DNA of 64,000 nucleotides from assembly GCF_027474825.1 (NCBI RefSeq), contig NZ_CP107030.1, forward strand, positions 1,171,001-1,235,000, written 5' to 3'. Below are positions 10,401 through 18,045 of this stretch, piece by piece (positions within the stretch are counted from its first letter, which is position 1; each line of letters starts with the position of its first letter). The translations under genes and the position numbers were made by a program. This stretch comes from Maribacter halichondriae (GTDB taxonomy: Bacteria > Bacteroidota > Bacteroidia > Flavobacteriales > Flavobacteriaceae). Below the pieces are notes generated by a model, which was not told the origin of the DNA, made no database searches, and saw nothing but the letters and a program-made list of their open reading frames with translations.

Positions 10401-12460
10401 AACAGAAACGAACCTTCGTTCAAAGAGGGCATAAACTCCTTGCCCGTATTTTGCATGATAAGTACCCCGAATACAACGATGGCCGTTGGAAGGGAAAGGA
10501 ACAGTACTTTGTTTCGCAACGCCCAACGTAGGATACTTGTATAATATTTTTGGAAAGTGACAAATACACCCAATAATCCGAAACATATGAATCCCACAAA
10601 AACCAGATTCATGAAAATGCTCCTGCCTAAACCGAGAGGCCTCCAATAGTTTGCCAAAAGAAATACGATTGCGCTAACGGAAATAATAATGTTCAAAAGG
10701 TTAGCCTGCTTGTCGGAAAGTGAAAATCCATTGAACAGTCGTCCGGCCACTTCCGCGTTCTTTAAAGGTTTTATTGTGCCGAAAGCCATCAAGACCAGAC
10801 CCAACCAATAACCATAGACTACAGCAATAAGCCCTATAAGTATCAGTAACATACTGAATACATAGCCCATAACGCTCTTGCTTCGTTTCTTTCGAAAGAG
10901 GAAAGCCGCAAAAGGTGGTATCAAAAAAAGAGCAACTATAATCGATGCGGTCAACGCAAAAGTTTTAGTAAACGCCAACGGTCGGAATAGCTTCCCTTCC
11001 GCCCCGATCATCGTGAATACGGGGATGAAGCTAATAATCGTGGTCATGACCGCCGTTACGATGGCACCGGAGACTTCCGTTGTGGCATTATAGACTACGG
11101 TATTTATGGGGAGTTTCTCCCCGTCCTCATCCAAATGTCGTATGATGTTCTCGGAGAGGATGACCCCCACATCGACCATGGTTCCGATAGCGATTGCGAT
11201 ACCGGAGAGTGCAACAATATTGGCATCCACCCCAAAAAGTTTCATGGCGATAAAGACCATCAGTACCGCTACGGGCAATAAACCTGAAATAAGTATGGAA
11301 GCCCGAAGGTTGAATATCATGATGACGATGACCAGTATGGTTATCAGTATTTCCAAGGTCAAGGCCTCGTTGAGCGTACCCAAGGTTTCCTGAATCAACT
11401 CGGTTCGGTCGTAGAAGGGTACAATTGTTAATTGTGATGTTCTACCATCGCTCAATTCCTTGGATGGCAATCCTGAACTCAGTTCCTTGATCTTATCCTT
11501 TACATTGTTGATGACCTCCAACGGATTCGCCCCATATCGAGCGACCACAACGCCACCTACGACTTCCGCTCCTTCCTTATCGAGAATACCACGCCGGACC
11601 GCTGGGCCGAGTGAAACGTTCGCAATATCCTTCACACGGATGGAAGTATAATCCTCCGTAGTGACCACGGCATTTTTGATATCCTCCAAGGATTCTACAT
11701 AGCCAAGACCTCTTACCAAGTATTCGGCCTGATTGATTTCCAAGGTCTGTGCGCCAATATCCCGGTTGCTGCTTTTTACCGCATTGACGACATGATGCAG
11801 ACCAATGTTATACTGCTTCATCAATTCAGGATCCACATCGATTTGATATTCCTGTACATAACCTCCGATAGAGGCGACCTCGGAAACCCCGCTTGCCGCG
11901 GACAGGGCATATTTTACATAGTAGTCCTGTATGCTTCGCAATTCCTGTAGATCCCAGCCTCCGGTAACGTTCCCTTCTTTGTCCCTGCCTTCCAAAGTGT
12001 ACCAGAAAATTTGACCCAATCCGGTAGCATCCGGTCCTAAAGCTGGATTAACACCATCGGGCAGCAAATTACTAGGAAGCGAGTTGAGTTTTTCAAGGAT
12101 CCGGCTACGGCTCCAATAGAATTCCACATCCTCGTCAAAAATGATATAGATGCTGGAAAACCCGAACATTGAGGAACTACGTATCGTTCGGACTCCCGGA
12201 ATACCCAATAAAGAAGTTGTCAATGGATAGGAAATCTGGTCTTCTATATCCTGTGGGGAACGACCGCCCCATTTGGTAAAAACGATTTGTTGGTTCTCTC
12301 CAATATCGGGAATCGCATCCACGGCGACGGGATCGCTGGGCAAAAAGCCCGTGTCCCAATTGAAGGGAGCGTTGACGGTGCCCCAACCCACAAGGAGAAG
12401 GAGCATAAGTACAGCGACTAACTTATTTTCGATAAGAAATTTAATGCCTTTGTTAAGCAT
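7478..12460 (-). CDS. cusA: CusA-type heavy-metal RND pump joined in frame to a TolC/CusC-like outer-membrane factor
   Basis: 1660 residues. Residues 1-1250 are an HME-family RND pump. The proton-relay helix carries GTMVDVGVILSENI, which resembles CusA (GAMVDAAIVMIENA) more than CzcA, and the porter domain keeps RLVMLQTGMRAPMGIKV, favouring Cu/Ag. Compared with 1047-residue E. coli CusA there is an extra hydrophobic block at about 525-645 (roughly three to four helices) and an insertion in the second porter loop. From residue 1256 (ATG at 8695) a complete signal peptide appears, MKRIMILLLGMIMVSAANAQ, followed by a full TolC-type factor (TLDSYIQEAENNNPEIQAF; about 405 residues, two coiled-coil repeats). 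A true fusion would put the outer-membrane factor beyond a 13th helix. Removing one A from the six-A run just before 8700 would instead end CusA with a TGA overlapping the ATG (ATGA), a normal coupled gene pair. Confidence 0.9.
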   Translation of the reverse strand: MLNKGIKFLIENKLVAVLMLLLLVGWGTVNAPFNWDTGFLPSDPVAVDAIPDIGENQQIVFTKWGGRSPQDIEDQISYPLTTSLLGIPGVRTIRSSSMFGFSSIYIIFDEDVEFYWSRSRILEKLNSLPSNLLPDGVNPALGPDATGLGQIFWYTLEGRDKEGNVTGGWDLQELRSIQDYYVKYALSAASGVSEVASIGGYVQEYQIDVDPELMKQYNIGLHHVVNAVKSSNRDIGAQTLEINQAEYLVRGLGYVESLEDIKNAVVTTEDYTSIRVKDIANVSLGPAVRRGILDKEGAEVVGGVVVARYGANPLEVINNVKDKIKELSSGLPSKELSDGRTSQLTIVPFYDRTELIQETLGTLNEALTLEILITILVIVIMIFNLRASILISGLLPVAVLMVFIAMKLFGVDANIVALSGIAIAIGTMVDVGVILSENIIRHLDEDGEKLPINTVVYNATTEVSGAIVTAVMTTIISFIPVFTMIGAEGKLFRPLAFTKTFALTASIIVALFLIPPFAAFLFRKKRSKSVMGYVFSMLLILIGLIAVVYGYWLGLVLMAFGTIKPLKNAEVAGRLFNGFSLSDKQANLLNIIISVSAIVFLLANYWRPLGLGRSIFMNLVFVGFICFGLLGVFVTFQKYYTSILRWALRNKVLFLSLPTAIVVFGVLIMQNTGKEFMPSLNEGSFLLMPTSLPHAGVEENKRVLQQLDMAVASIPEIQTVVGKAGRTESALDPAPMSMYENMIQYKSEYMLNIDGKRQRFKVNKDGLFALKDGDFLLNPNTVLDEKTSEYKESDIEAFSEIGFENLVPDSDGEYYRNWRPEIQSPDDIWNEIVRVTRLPGVTSAPKLQPIETRLVMLQTGMRAPMGIKVKGQDLRQIEAFGIQLENILKEAEGVKDEAVFADRIVGKPYLLIDIDREALARYGIQIEDVQRVLEVAVGGMSLTQTVEGRERYGVRVRYPRELRENPADIKNIYVPVAKGSPVPLSELVDIRYEKGPQVIKSEDTFLLGYVLFDKLDGFAEVNVVENAQALIQQKIDNGELIVPKGINYQFTGTYENQLRAEKTLSVVVPLALFIIFLILYFQFRSVATSFMVFTGIAVAFAGGFLMIWFYGQDWFLNFNFFGENLRELFQMHTINLSVAVWVGFIALFGIATDDGVVMATYLTQTFDRNKPNTLEAVRASVVEAGEKRIRPCLMTTATTILALLPVLTSTGRGSDIMIPMAIPSFGGMLIALITLLVVPVLYSWKSEWQLKKTKRMKRIMILLLGMIMVSAANAQTLDSYIQEAENNNPEIQAFELRYNISKEKIEEADALPNTELSAGVFVSEPETRTGAQKARFSVKQMLPWFGTITARENYASSLAQVDYLDIAITKRKLHLSVFQSYYQLFAIKEKQKVLDENIQLLKTYERLALTSVEVGKASAVDVLRLQIRQNELEENRLVLEHEYHAERTKFNNLLNREGSIAIELVDSLPIYEPTEIEQSVLEVHPELEKYDRLYESVTQSELLNQKEANPNLGFGLDYIPVADRAGMNLSDNGKDIVMPMVSLSIPIFNNKYKSKTVQNELRQEEINAQKANRRNLLETVLSDAINSREAARIKYDTQLKNLERANDAEEILIKNYETGTIDFNDVLDIQELQLKFQMNGIEAVKNYYEQMSIINYVTNQ

Positions 12461-12520
12461 AGGGATTGATTATTAAACAATTAGAAACCGTGCAGCGAAA
12501 ACCACACAAACAACAGGTTT

Positions 12521-12553
12521 AGCCCAAAAACAGCGGTTGCCGTTGGTTGGGCT
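12521..12553. other. Inverted repeat between the HYC_CC_PP gene and cusA
   Basis: AGCCCAA (12521-12527) pairs with TTGGGCT (12547-12553), with partial inner pairing. It lies in the 113-base gap upstream of cusA and has no T-run on the minus strand. It could be a leader hairpin, a partial terminator or an operator; I cannot tell which. Confidence 0.35.
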
Positions 12554-12573
12554 TATTTTCTAATGTTCAAAAA

Positions 12574-12996
12574 TCAAATGAGAAATGTCTGATCTAGAAT
12601 CTGGATATCCCGTATTAGTGGAGGAGGGGAATAATCTTTAAAGGGAACATCGTTCTGGTCAAGCCCTTCAAATCGATTGATATAGGCATAAACGAAAGAA
12701 GCGACAAAGACTTGTTGATCAAAAGTTAGTTGGTCGAACGAAATCTTCAGATCGTCCTGTCCTTCCAATACAACTTCCACGTCGGTACAGCAGTCCATGT
12801 CCATTTCCATCACGGCACATTCGCTGGAAGATTTGGACATTTCGGCTTTCATCATGCAGGTATCCACATTATCGAAAAGACTGAAATCTACCAAATGATC
12901 ACCACAATAATGCATATCCACCGAGAAGGACATGGTGGAAAATAACACTATTAGCGCCATTGTGGCGGATGCTATTTTGTGAAAGGATGCTTTCAT
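12574..12996 (-). CDS. HYC_CC_PP family secreted protein
   Basis: 140 residues from the chosen start MKASFHKIASATMALIVLFS, a clear signal peptide; an upstream Met at 13044 would add 16 basic residues ahead of it. The three name-giving motifs are all present: MHYCGD, DMDCCTD and SPPPL. It has five Cys and several Met/Asp/Glu residues (CMMKAEMS, VMEMDMDCC). The family is widespread in Flavobacteriia, usually next to copper or cobalt-zinc-cadmium efflux and TonB genes, and has no proven function. Its place as first gene of this operon suggests a periplasmic metal-binding or sensing part. A -7 box lies only about ten bases before this start. Confidence 0.75.
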   Translation of the reverse strand: MKASFHKIASATMALIVLFSTMSFSVDMHYCGDHLVDFSLFDNVDTCMMKAEMSKSSSECAVMEMDMDCCTDVEVVLEGQDDLKISFDQLTFDQQVFVASFVYAYINRFEGLDQNDVPFKDYSPPPLIRDIQILDQTFLI

Positions 12997-13004
12997 TTGC
13001 TTTG

Positions 13005-13012
13005 CAAAAATA
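13005..13012 (-). promoter_or_regulatory. Putative -7 box for the copper operon
   Basis: TATTTTTG on the minus strand is a perfect TAnnTTTG, nine bases before the ATG at 12996. A transcript from here would have almost no leader. I see no good -33 TTTG at the usual spacing, so confidence is modest. It supports 12996 rather than 13044 as the start of the HYC_CC_PP gene. Confidence 0.35.
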
Positions 13013-13115
13013 CGAAATATTCGTTTGTACCGATTTAAGAACAATAGCTTTAACGAAAAATTGGCAGCCTAAGTATGGATTGCCGGCCTCAATTCTTATA
13101 GAGGTGTTTTTCAGC

Positions 13116-13123
13116 TATCTTTG
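13116..13123 (+). promoter_or_regulatory. Putative -7 box upstream of the lipoprotein gene
   Basis: TATCTTTG is a perfect TAnnTTTG match, 165 bases upstream of the start at 13288, in a 290-base gap between divergent genes. No clear -33 element is visible. The leader would be about 160 bases. Confidence 0.35.
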
Positions 13124-13287
13124 ACCCACGAAATGCAACTTATTCGTTAAATATTATGTGCGGTATTTGAAAACGATAAAAAAAATCGGGGTTTTAAATA
13201 CTCAAACACGATGTAATCAGTTATTACAAGTAGAATCACCAAAAAGATTCTAAAATTCTAATTAACTATTTTAAACATTAACCGATC

Positions 13288-14394
13288 ATGAAGAAAAAAT
13301 TGAATTTAAAAGTTACCTCAGGATTTGTCATCCTTATAATGGCACTATTTGTTTCAAGTTGTGGTTCCGACGATGGAACTATTTTCGACACTCCCCTTCC
13401 CGGAGGTGACCAAGGTGGTGATGAAGGTGGTGACGAAACCCCCGAAGTTGCAACCATCGTATATAACGAAGGTGATCCATCAGGCAATAAGGTTACAGCA
13501 GAAGCTAGCGGAGAAGTCGGAACCTCGGTACCGGGGCGGGTAATATTCACTTCAACGAATACCACCCAACGCAGAATGTATATCACCCAAAATGTCTCTG
13601 GGCAAGGTGATATGCCTTTCAACAATTTCAATCTGAACAGTGATGACCTCAATAAAGTATTGAATGCCGATGGATCTATTGATTTGGATGGCGCGACCAA
13701 AAAAGAAATCGACTTTACGTTCGAACTTCCAGTACCCGATATTGACAACGGGTCTATCGTCTACAGTTTTTGGACCACAAGAGGAAAAGGGGATTTTAGG
13801 GACCCGGCCAAGCGATTGGCGTTAGGTGTTGGAACCATTACGGTTACCGTTGGTACCGGAACTAATCCCGCGGCAGCGGTAAGGGAATTTACCGGGGTCA
13901 AATTATTTGCTCCAGATGTGAACGGAAATACAGAAACGTTCTTTTCCCTGCTGAATGAGACTGTTTATAAAATCAATGTCGGTCCTGAATTCAGGGCGTT
14001 TTGGGATTTCGGATATTATTATGGTGCTTCAGGCGTGTCTGCCGACGACAATGCGTCGTTCGCCTCGACAGCCGCTTATGATGAATCATTTGGCTTTCCT
14101 GTGGAAGGCCTTGAACCTGGTGATGATGAGGAAGATGCAGATACCGAAACCTTGAACGAAGCGTTTTTTGCAATGTCTACTTTGGATGCTGCCGCTTTTG
14201 ATGGTATTTCCTTATCCGGAGATTTGAATTCCGTAACCCAATCCGATGCTCAGAAAATCACCAATCTTAGTGTTGATGATGTTGTCGAATTTGTGGATAA
14301 CTACGGCAAAAAAGGACTTATTAAAATCACGGATATCCAACCTGGTTTTGGCAACGCCGATTTTATCGAGTTCGACGTTAAGATACAGCCTTAA
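13288..14394 (+). CDS. Surface-type lipoprotein of unknown function
   Basis: 368 residues. An SPII lipoprotein signal ends in VSSCGSDDG; the acidic Ser-Asp-Asp directly after the Cys resembles the flavobacterial lipoprotein export signal that sends lipoproteins to the cell surface. A Gly/Glu/Asp-rich linker (GGDQGGDEGGDE) follows, then two beta-rich halves. The second half (about 190-368, with YKINVGPEFRAFWDFGYYYG and ending GLIKITDIQPG) resembles a repeat-like module common in flavobacterial surface lipoproteins in which a short segment ends in a region of the form FxxxxGKxGLIKV. I do not recognise a named family or ligand. It stands alone, with its own promoter-like motif and a strong terminator. 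Confidence 0.8.
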   Translation: MKKKLNLKVTSGFVILIMALFVSSCGSDDGTIFDTPLPGGDQGGDEGGDETPEVATIVYNEGDPSGNKVTAEASGEVGTSVPGRVIFTSTNTTQRRMYITQNVSGQGDMPFNNFNLNSDDLNKVLNADGSIDLDGATKKEIDFTFELPVPDIDNGSIVYSFWTTRGKGDFRDPAKRLALGVGTITVTVGTGTNPAAAVREFTGVKLFAPDVNGNTETFFSLLNETVYKINVGPEFRAFWDFGYYYGASGVSADDNASFASTAAYDESFGFPVEGLEPGDDEEDADTETLNEAFFAMSTLDAAAFDGISLSGDLNSVTQSDAQKITNLSVDDVVEFVDNYGKKGLIKITDIQPGFGNADFIEFDVKIQP

Positions 14395-14420
14395 ACAAAG
14401 TATATTTTGAATATTTTTAA

Positions 14421-14451
14421 GTGGCACCCGAATATGGGTGCCACTTTTTTT
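14421..14451 (+). terminator. Rho-independent terminator of the lipoprotein gene
   Basis: Perfect 9-bp stem GTGGCACCC (14421-14429) / GGGTGCCAC (14436-14444) with a 6-base loop and seven T directly after. It starts 27 bases after the stop codon at 14394. Confidence 0.9.
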
Positions 14452-14489
14452 ATGGGAAAAAAGTATATTTTTGATCAAAATTAGCAGGC

Positions 14490-14945
14490 ATGTTCGACGA
14501 CTTGAAATCACAGATCAGCGAAATATTGAATACTTTTGAAAATACTGCAGAAGCACGCATACAACGTATATGCGATCTTTTACAAGAAAACGTTCCGCAT
14601 TACGATTGGGTAGGCTTTTATTTCAGGAACGGGAATAAGGAAGAACTAAAACTTGGCCCCTATGCCGGAGAACCGACCGACCATACAATTATTCCGTTTG
14701 GAAAAGGAATATGTGGACAGGTAGCAGTCAGCAACCAAAACTTTGTAGTGCCCGATGTCAAGGCTCAAGACAATTACATAGCTTGCAGCATTACAGTAAA
14801 GGCTGAAATTGTGGTTCCCTTGTTCGTCAATGGAGAGAATATAGGGCAAATCGATATCGATTCGAATACTGCCAATCCCTTCACTGAAGAGGATGAGCGG
14901 TTTTTGGAATTTGTGAATTTGGAGGTGGCTAAAACAATAGTTTAA
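14490..14945 (+). CDS. GAF-domain protein, free methionine-(R)-sulfoxide reductase-like
   Basis: 151 residues, a single GAF domain of the fRMsr (E. coli MsrC/YebR) type: HYDWVGFYFRNGNKEELKLGP, PFGKGICGQVA, VVPDVKAQDNYIACS, and the final IGQIDIDSN. fRMsr reduces free Met-R-sulfoxide with thioredoxin using three Cys (84, 94 and 118 in E. coli). Here the equivalents of Cys94 (GICG) and the catalytic Cys118 (YIACS) are present, but the position of Cys84 reads GEPTDHTIIPFG with no Cys. The enzyme may recycle through the other Cys or may have lost activity and be a sensor. Length is close to the family (about 150-165). It is the only gene between a terminator and the purH promoter region. Confidence 0.8.
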   Translation: MFDDLKSQISEILNTFENTAEARIQRICDLLQENVPHYDWVGFYFRNGNKEELKLGPYAGEPTDHTIIPFGKGICGQVAVSNQNFVVPDVKAQDNYIACSITVKAEIVVPLFVNGENIGQIDIDSNTANPFTEEDERFLEFVNLEVAKTIV

Positions 14946-15040
14946 TACATATGAGGCAGTCGACAAAGTCTTGTTTTCCCTTTTCTGTAACATCGAGCGT
15001 CCCGAAATCTGGGGAGATTACCTGAACCTTAGGTTTGTAA

Positions 15041-15070
15041 AGTTCTCGACTCCGCTCGAAATGACAGTAC
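15041..15070. repeat. Dispersed intergenic repeat fragment (CTCGACTCCGCTCGAAATGAC type)
   Basis: The stretch AGTTCTCGACTCCGCTCGAA plus the following ATGACAG looks like a short repeat seen many times between genes in flavobacterial genomes (recollection, not searched). It lies in the 294-base gap before purH, in which I see no gene. A related piece, CATCGAGCGTCCCGAAATC, lies just upstream near 14992-15010 and may be a decayed partner. Confidence 0.4.
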
Positions 15071-15196
15071 GAAAGACTTTTTAGACGGTCTCACCAAAGA
15101 ATATTTGTCCTTCCGTACTTAGTGCCTTTCTAATTTCCGTTCAAAACTTTAACGCTATTGTTGATAACCTAACGAGCTTTTTCCTTCCAAAAAAAT

Positions 15197-15204
15197 TACT
15201 TTTG
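15197..15204 (+). promoter_or_regulatory. Putative -7 box of purH
   Basis: TACTTTTG, a perfect TAnnTTTG match, ends 36 bases before the purH start codon at 15240. The -33 region is T-rich (CTTTTTCC) without a clear TTTG. Confidence 0.45.
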
Positions 15205-15239
15205 CATGCTTAGACAAGAAACCCACAAGCACGTAAAAA

Positions 15240-16768
15240 ATGAGCGCCAAAAAAGCCACTTCTGCATTAATTTCGGTCTTTCATAAAGATGGATTAGAGC
15301 CTATCGTAAGAAAATTCAAAGAACTTGGAATTACCATCTATTCTACCGGTGGCACTGAAAAATTTATAAATGATTTAGGTGTAGACGTGGTACCCGTTGA
15401 GGAAGTAACGAGCTATCCATCCATATTGGGGGGTAGGGTTAAGACCTTGCATCCGAAAGTGTTCGGGGGCATTTTGAACCGGCAGGACAATGAAAGTGAT
15501 GTGGCACAGCTTGAAGAATTCGAAATTCCGCAGTTGGATATTGTCATCGTCGATCTTTATCCTTTTGAAAAAACGGTGGCCAGTGGCGCATCTGAACAAG
15601 ATATTATCGAAAAAATAGATATTGGCGGAATTTCTTTAATCCGTGCTGCAGCCAAAAATTATAAGGATGTACTTTGTGTCTCGTCCATGGAAGATTATGG
15701 TGATTTATTGGAAATCATTTCGAACAACAATGGTAATACCACGCTAGAAGACCGCAAACGATTTGCATCCAAGGCATTCAATGTTTCCTCGCATTATGAC
15801 ACCGCTATTTTCAACTATTTCAATAAAGACCATCAACAAGCGGTACTAAAGATAAGCGAAACAAAAGGCCAAGTGTTGCGCTACGGTGAAAACCCGCATC
15901 AAAAAGGATTCTTCTTTGGTGATTTTGAAGCTATGTTCACCAAACTGCACGGCAAGGAACTTTCTTACAATAACTTGTTAGATGTCGATGCCGCTGTGCT
16001 TTTGATGAACGAATTCAAAAAGAAGATCCGACTTTTGCGATTTTAAAACACAACAATGCATGTGGATTGGCAACTCGAAAAACCATACATCAGGCCTATG
16101 TCGACGCCTTGGCAGGTGACCCTATTTCAGCTTTTGGTGGAATTCTCATTAGCAATGTTGAAATCGACAAACCCACAGCGGAGGAAATTCATAACCTTTT
16201 CTGCGAAGTGGTGATAGCTCCGAGCTATTCCGATGAAGCACTTGAAGTCTTAAAAGGCAAAAAAAATCGGATCATTCTCGTTCAACATGAAATCGAATTA
16301 CCGAGTACGATTGTTAGAACCTGTTTGAACGGTGTTTTGGTGCAAGACAAGGATTTTAAGACCGACACGGTTGCAGAATTGCAGTATGTGACCGAAAAGG
16401 AACCCACCAAAAGAGAGCTTGAAGATTTGATCTTTGCCTCTAAATTATGTAAACACACCAAATCGAATACCATAGTTTTAGCGAAGAACAAACAACTATG
16501 TGCAAGTGGCACAGGGCAAACATCACGTGTAGATGCCCTGAATCAAGCGATTCACAAGGCAAAATCGTTCAAGTTTGACCTAGAAGGCTCCGTCATGGCA
16601 AGCGATGCTTTTTTCCCTTTTCCAGATTGCGTTGAAATTGCGCATAAAAATGGTATTTCAAGCGTTATACAACCGGGTGGATCGATAAAAGACCAGTTGA
16701 GTATTGATTATTGCAACGAAAACGGAGTAGCCATGGTGATGACCGGCACACGTCATTTCAAGCATTGA
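15240..16768 (+). CDS. purH: Bifunctional AICAR transformylase/IMP cyclohydrolase (frameshifted)
   Basis: About 509 residues when joined, the normal size in this class. It performs the last two steps of IMP synthesis: formylation of AICAR and ring closure. The N-terminal IMP cyclohydrolase (STGGTEKF, GRVKTLHPKVFGGIL, DLYPFEKTV, DIGGISLIRAAAKN) runs to about residue 195. The transformylase follows (LRYGENPHQKG) and continues in the next frame with CGLATRKTIHQAYVDALAGD, DPISAFGG, CASGTGQTSRVDAL and SDAFFPFPD. The break is at 16016-16020, where the frame runs into LLRF and a stop. Adding one A to the five-A run restores NEFKKEDPTFAILKHNNACG across the join. No residue is lost, and the gene is normally needed for purine prototrophy, so a sequencing error is the best explanation. 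Confidence 0.92.
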
Positions 16769-16877
16769 GACATACAGCTCTTTTCACTTTGCGGTTTGTA
16801 CACTTCAATAAAGTCAGGTTTGGCGACAAGAAGATGCAAATTCACAACATTAAACAGTATAGAGCGGCTTAATTTAC

Positions 16878-16885
16878 TACTTTTG
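16878..16885 (+). promoter_or_regulatory. Putative -7 box of the mre operon
   Basis: TACTTTTG (perfect TAnnTTTG) lies 52 bases upstream of the mreB start. No convincing -33 box at 19-20 bases. Confidence 0.4.
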
Positions 16886-16936
16886 TCGATAAAATGCACC
16901 CCACGCATACATGTAACATAACCAAACGAATTAAAA

Positions 16937-17965
16937 ATGGGCTTTTTTGATTTCTTGACCGAGGAAATCGCTATCGACTTAGGTACAGCGAACACCCTCA
17001 TTATCCATATGGACAAAGTCGTTGTAGACAGTCCGTCCATTGTTGCCAGAGATCGCATCACTGGCAAAATCATTGCCGTTGGCAAAGAGGCCAACATGAT
17101 GCAGGGCAAGACCCACGAAAACATCAAGACCATTAGACCCTTGAAAGATGGGGTAATTGCCGATTTTGATGCTTCGGAAAAGATGATAAATATGTTCATC
17201 AAGAACATTCCTGCATTAAAGAAAAAATGGTTTCCACCTGCACTGCGCATGGTCATTTGTATTCCATCAGGGATTACGGAGGTCGAGATGCGAGCTGTTA
17301 AGGAATCCGCCGAGCGTGTAAACGGAAAAGAAGTGTATTTGATCCACGAACCCATGGCGGCGGCCATCGGTATCGGTCTTGATATTATGCAGCCAAAAGG
17401 AAATATGATCGTCGATATCGGTGGGGGTACCACAGAAATTGCAGTTATCGCTTTGGGCGGTATCGTTTGTGACAAATCGGTAAAGATTGCAGGCGACGTC
17501 TTTACAAACGATATAATCTATTATATGCGTACCCAGCATAACCTCTATGTCGGTGAAAGTACCGCAGAGAATATTAAAATAGATATTGGTTCGGCAACCG
17601 AGGATTTGCAGTCGCCCCCGGATGAAAAATCGGTTCAAGGCAGGGATCTGTTGACCGGTAAACCCAAACAAGTGCAGATATCGTATCGTGAAATTGCCAA
17701 GGCCTTGGACAAATCTATTTTACGTGTCGAGGATGCCGTTATGGAAACCCTATCTCAAACACCTCCAGAGCTTGCAGCCGATATCTATAATACCGGTATC
17801 TACTTGGCCGGTGGCGGATCTATGCTACGAGGTTTGGATAGGAGGCTCTCGCAAAAAACCGATTTGCCCGTTTATATTGCCGAGGATCCTCTTCGCGCTG
17901 TTGTTCGTGGCACGGGCATCGCATTGAAAAACTTGGAGCGGTATAAGAGCATCCTAATAAAGTAG
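16937..17965 (+). CDS. mreB: Rod-shape-determining actin-like protein MreB
   Basis: 342 residues, the usual MreB length. Actin-fold ATPase with phosphate-1 loop IDLGTANTLI, phosphate-2 region IVDIGGGTTEIAVI, the MreB-typical HEPMAAAIGIGLDI, and adenosine motif LAGGGSMLRGLD. It forms membrane-bound filaments that guide the elongation machinery (MreC, MreD, PBP2, RodA). First gene of the mreB-mreC-mreD-mrdA-rodA operon; mreC starts 80 bases later. Rod-shaped cells are expected. Confidence 0.97.
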   Translation: MGFFDFLTEEIAIDLGTANTLIIHMDKVVVDSPSIVARDRITGKIIAVGKEANMMQGKTHENIKTIRPLKDGVIADFDASEKMINMFIKNIPALKKKWFPPALRMVICIPSGITEVEMRAVKESAERVNGKEVYLIHEPMAAAIGIGLDIMQPKGNMIVDIGGGTTEIAVIALGGIVCDKSVKIAGDVFTNDIIYYMRTQHNLYVGESTAENIKIDIGSATEDLQSPPDEKSVQGRDLLTGKPKQVQISYREIAKALDKSILRVEDAVMETLSQTPPELAADIYNTGIYLAGGGSMLRGLDRRLSQKTDLPVYIAEDPLRAVVRGTGIALKNLERYKSILIK

Positions 17966-18045
17966 AACTGCAGACAAAATCGACCCCAATCAAAATCGTT
18001 TACCGAGCACAAATTCGAAAAGGGTTCCACAAAACTGAATAGTGC

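Noticed and set aside
16067..16768. Natural fission of purH into two genes
   Set aside because: The join is in the middle of the transformylase domain, at an A-run, and one base restores an unbroken conserved sequence.
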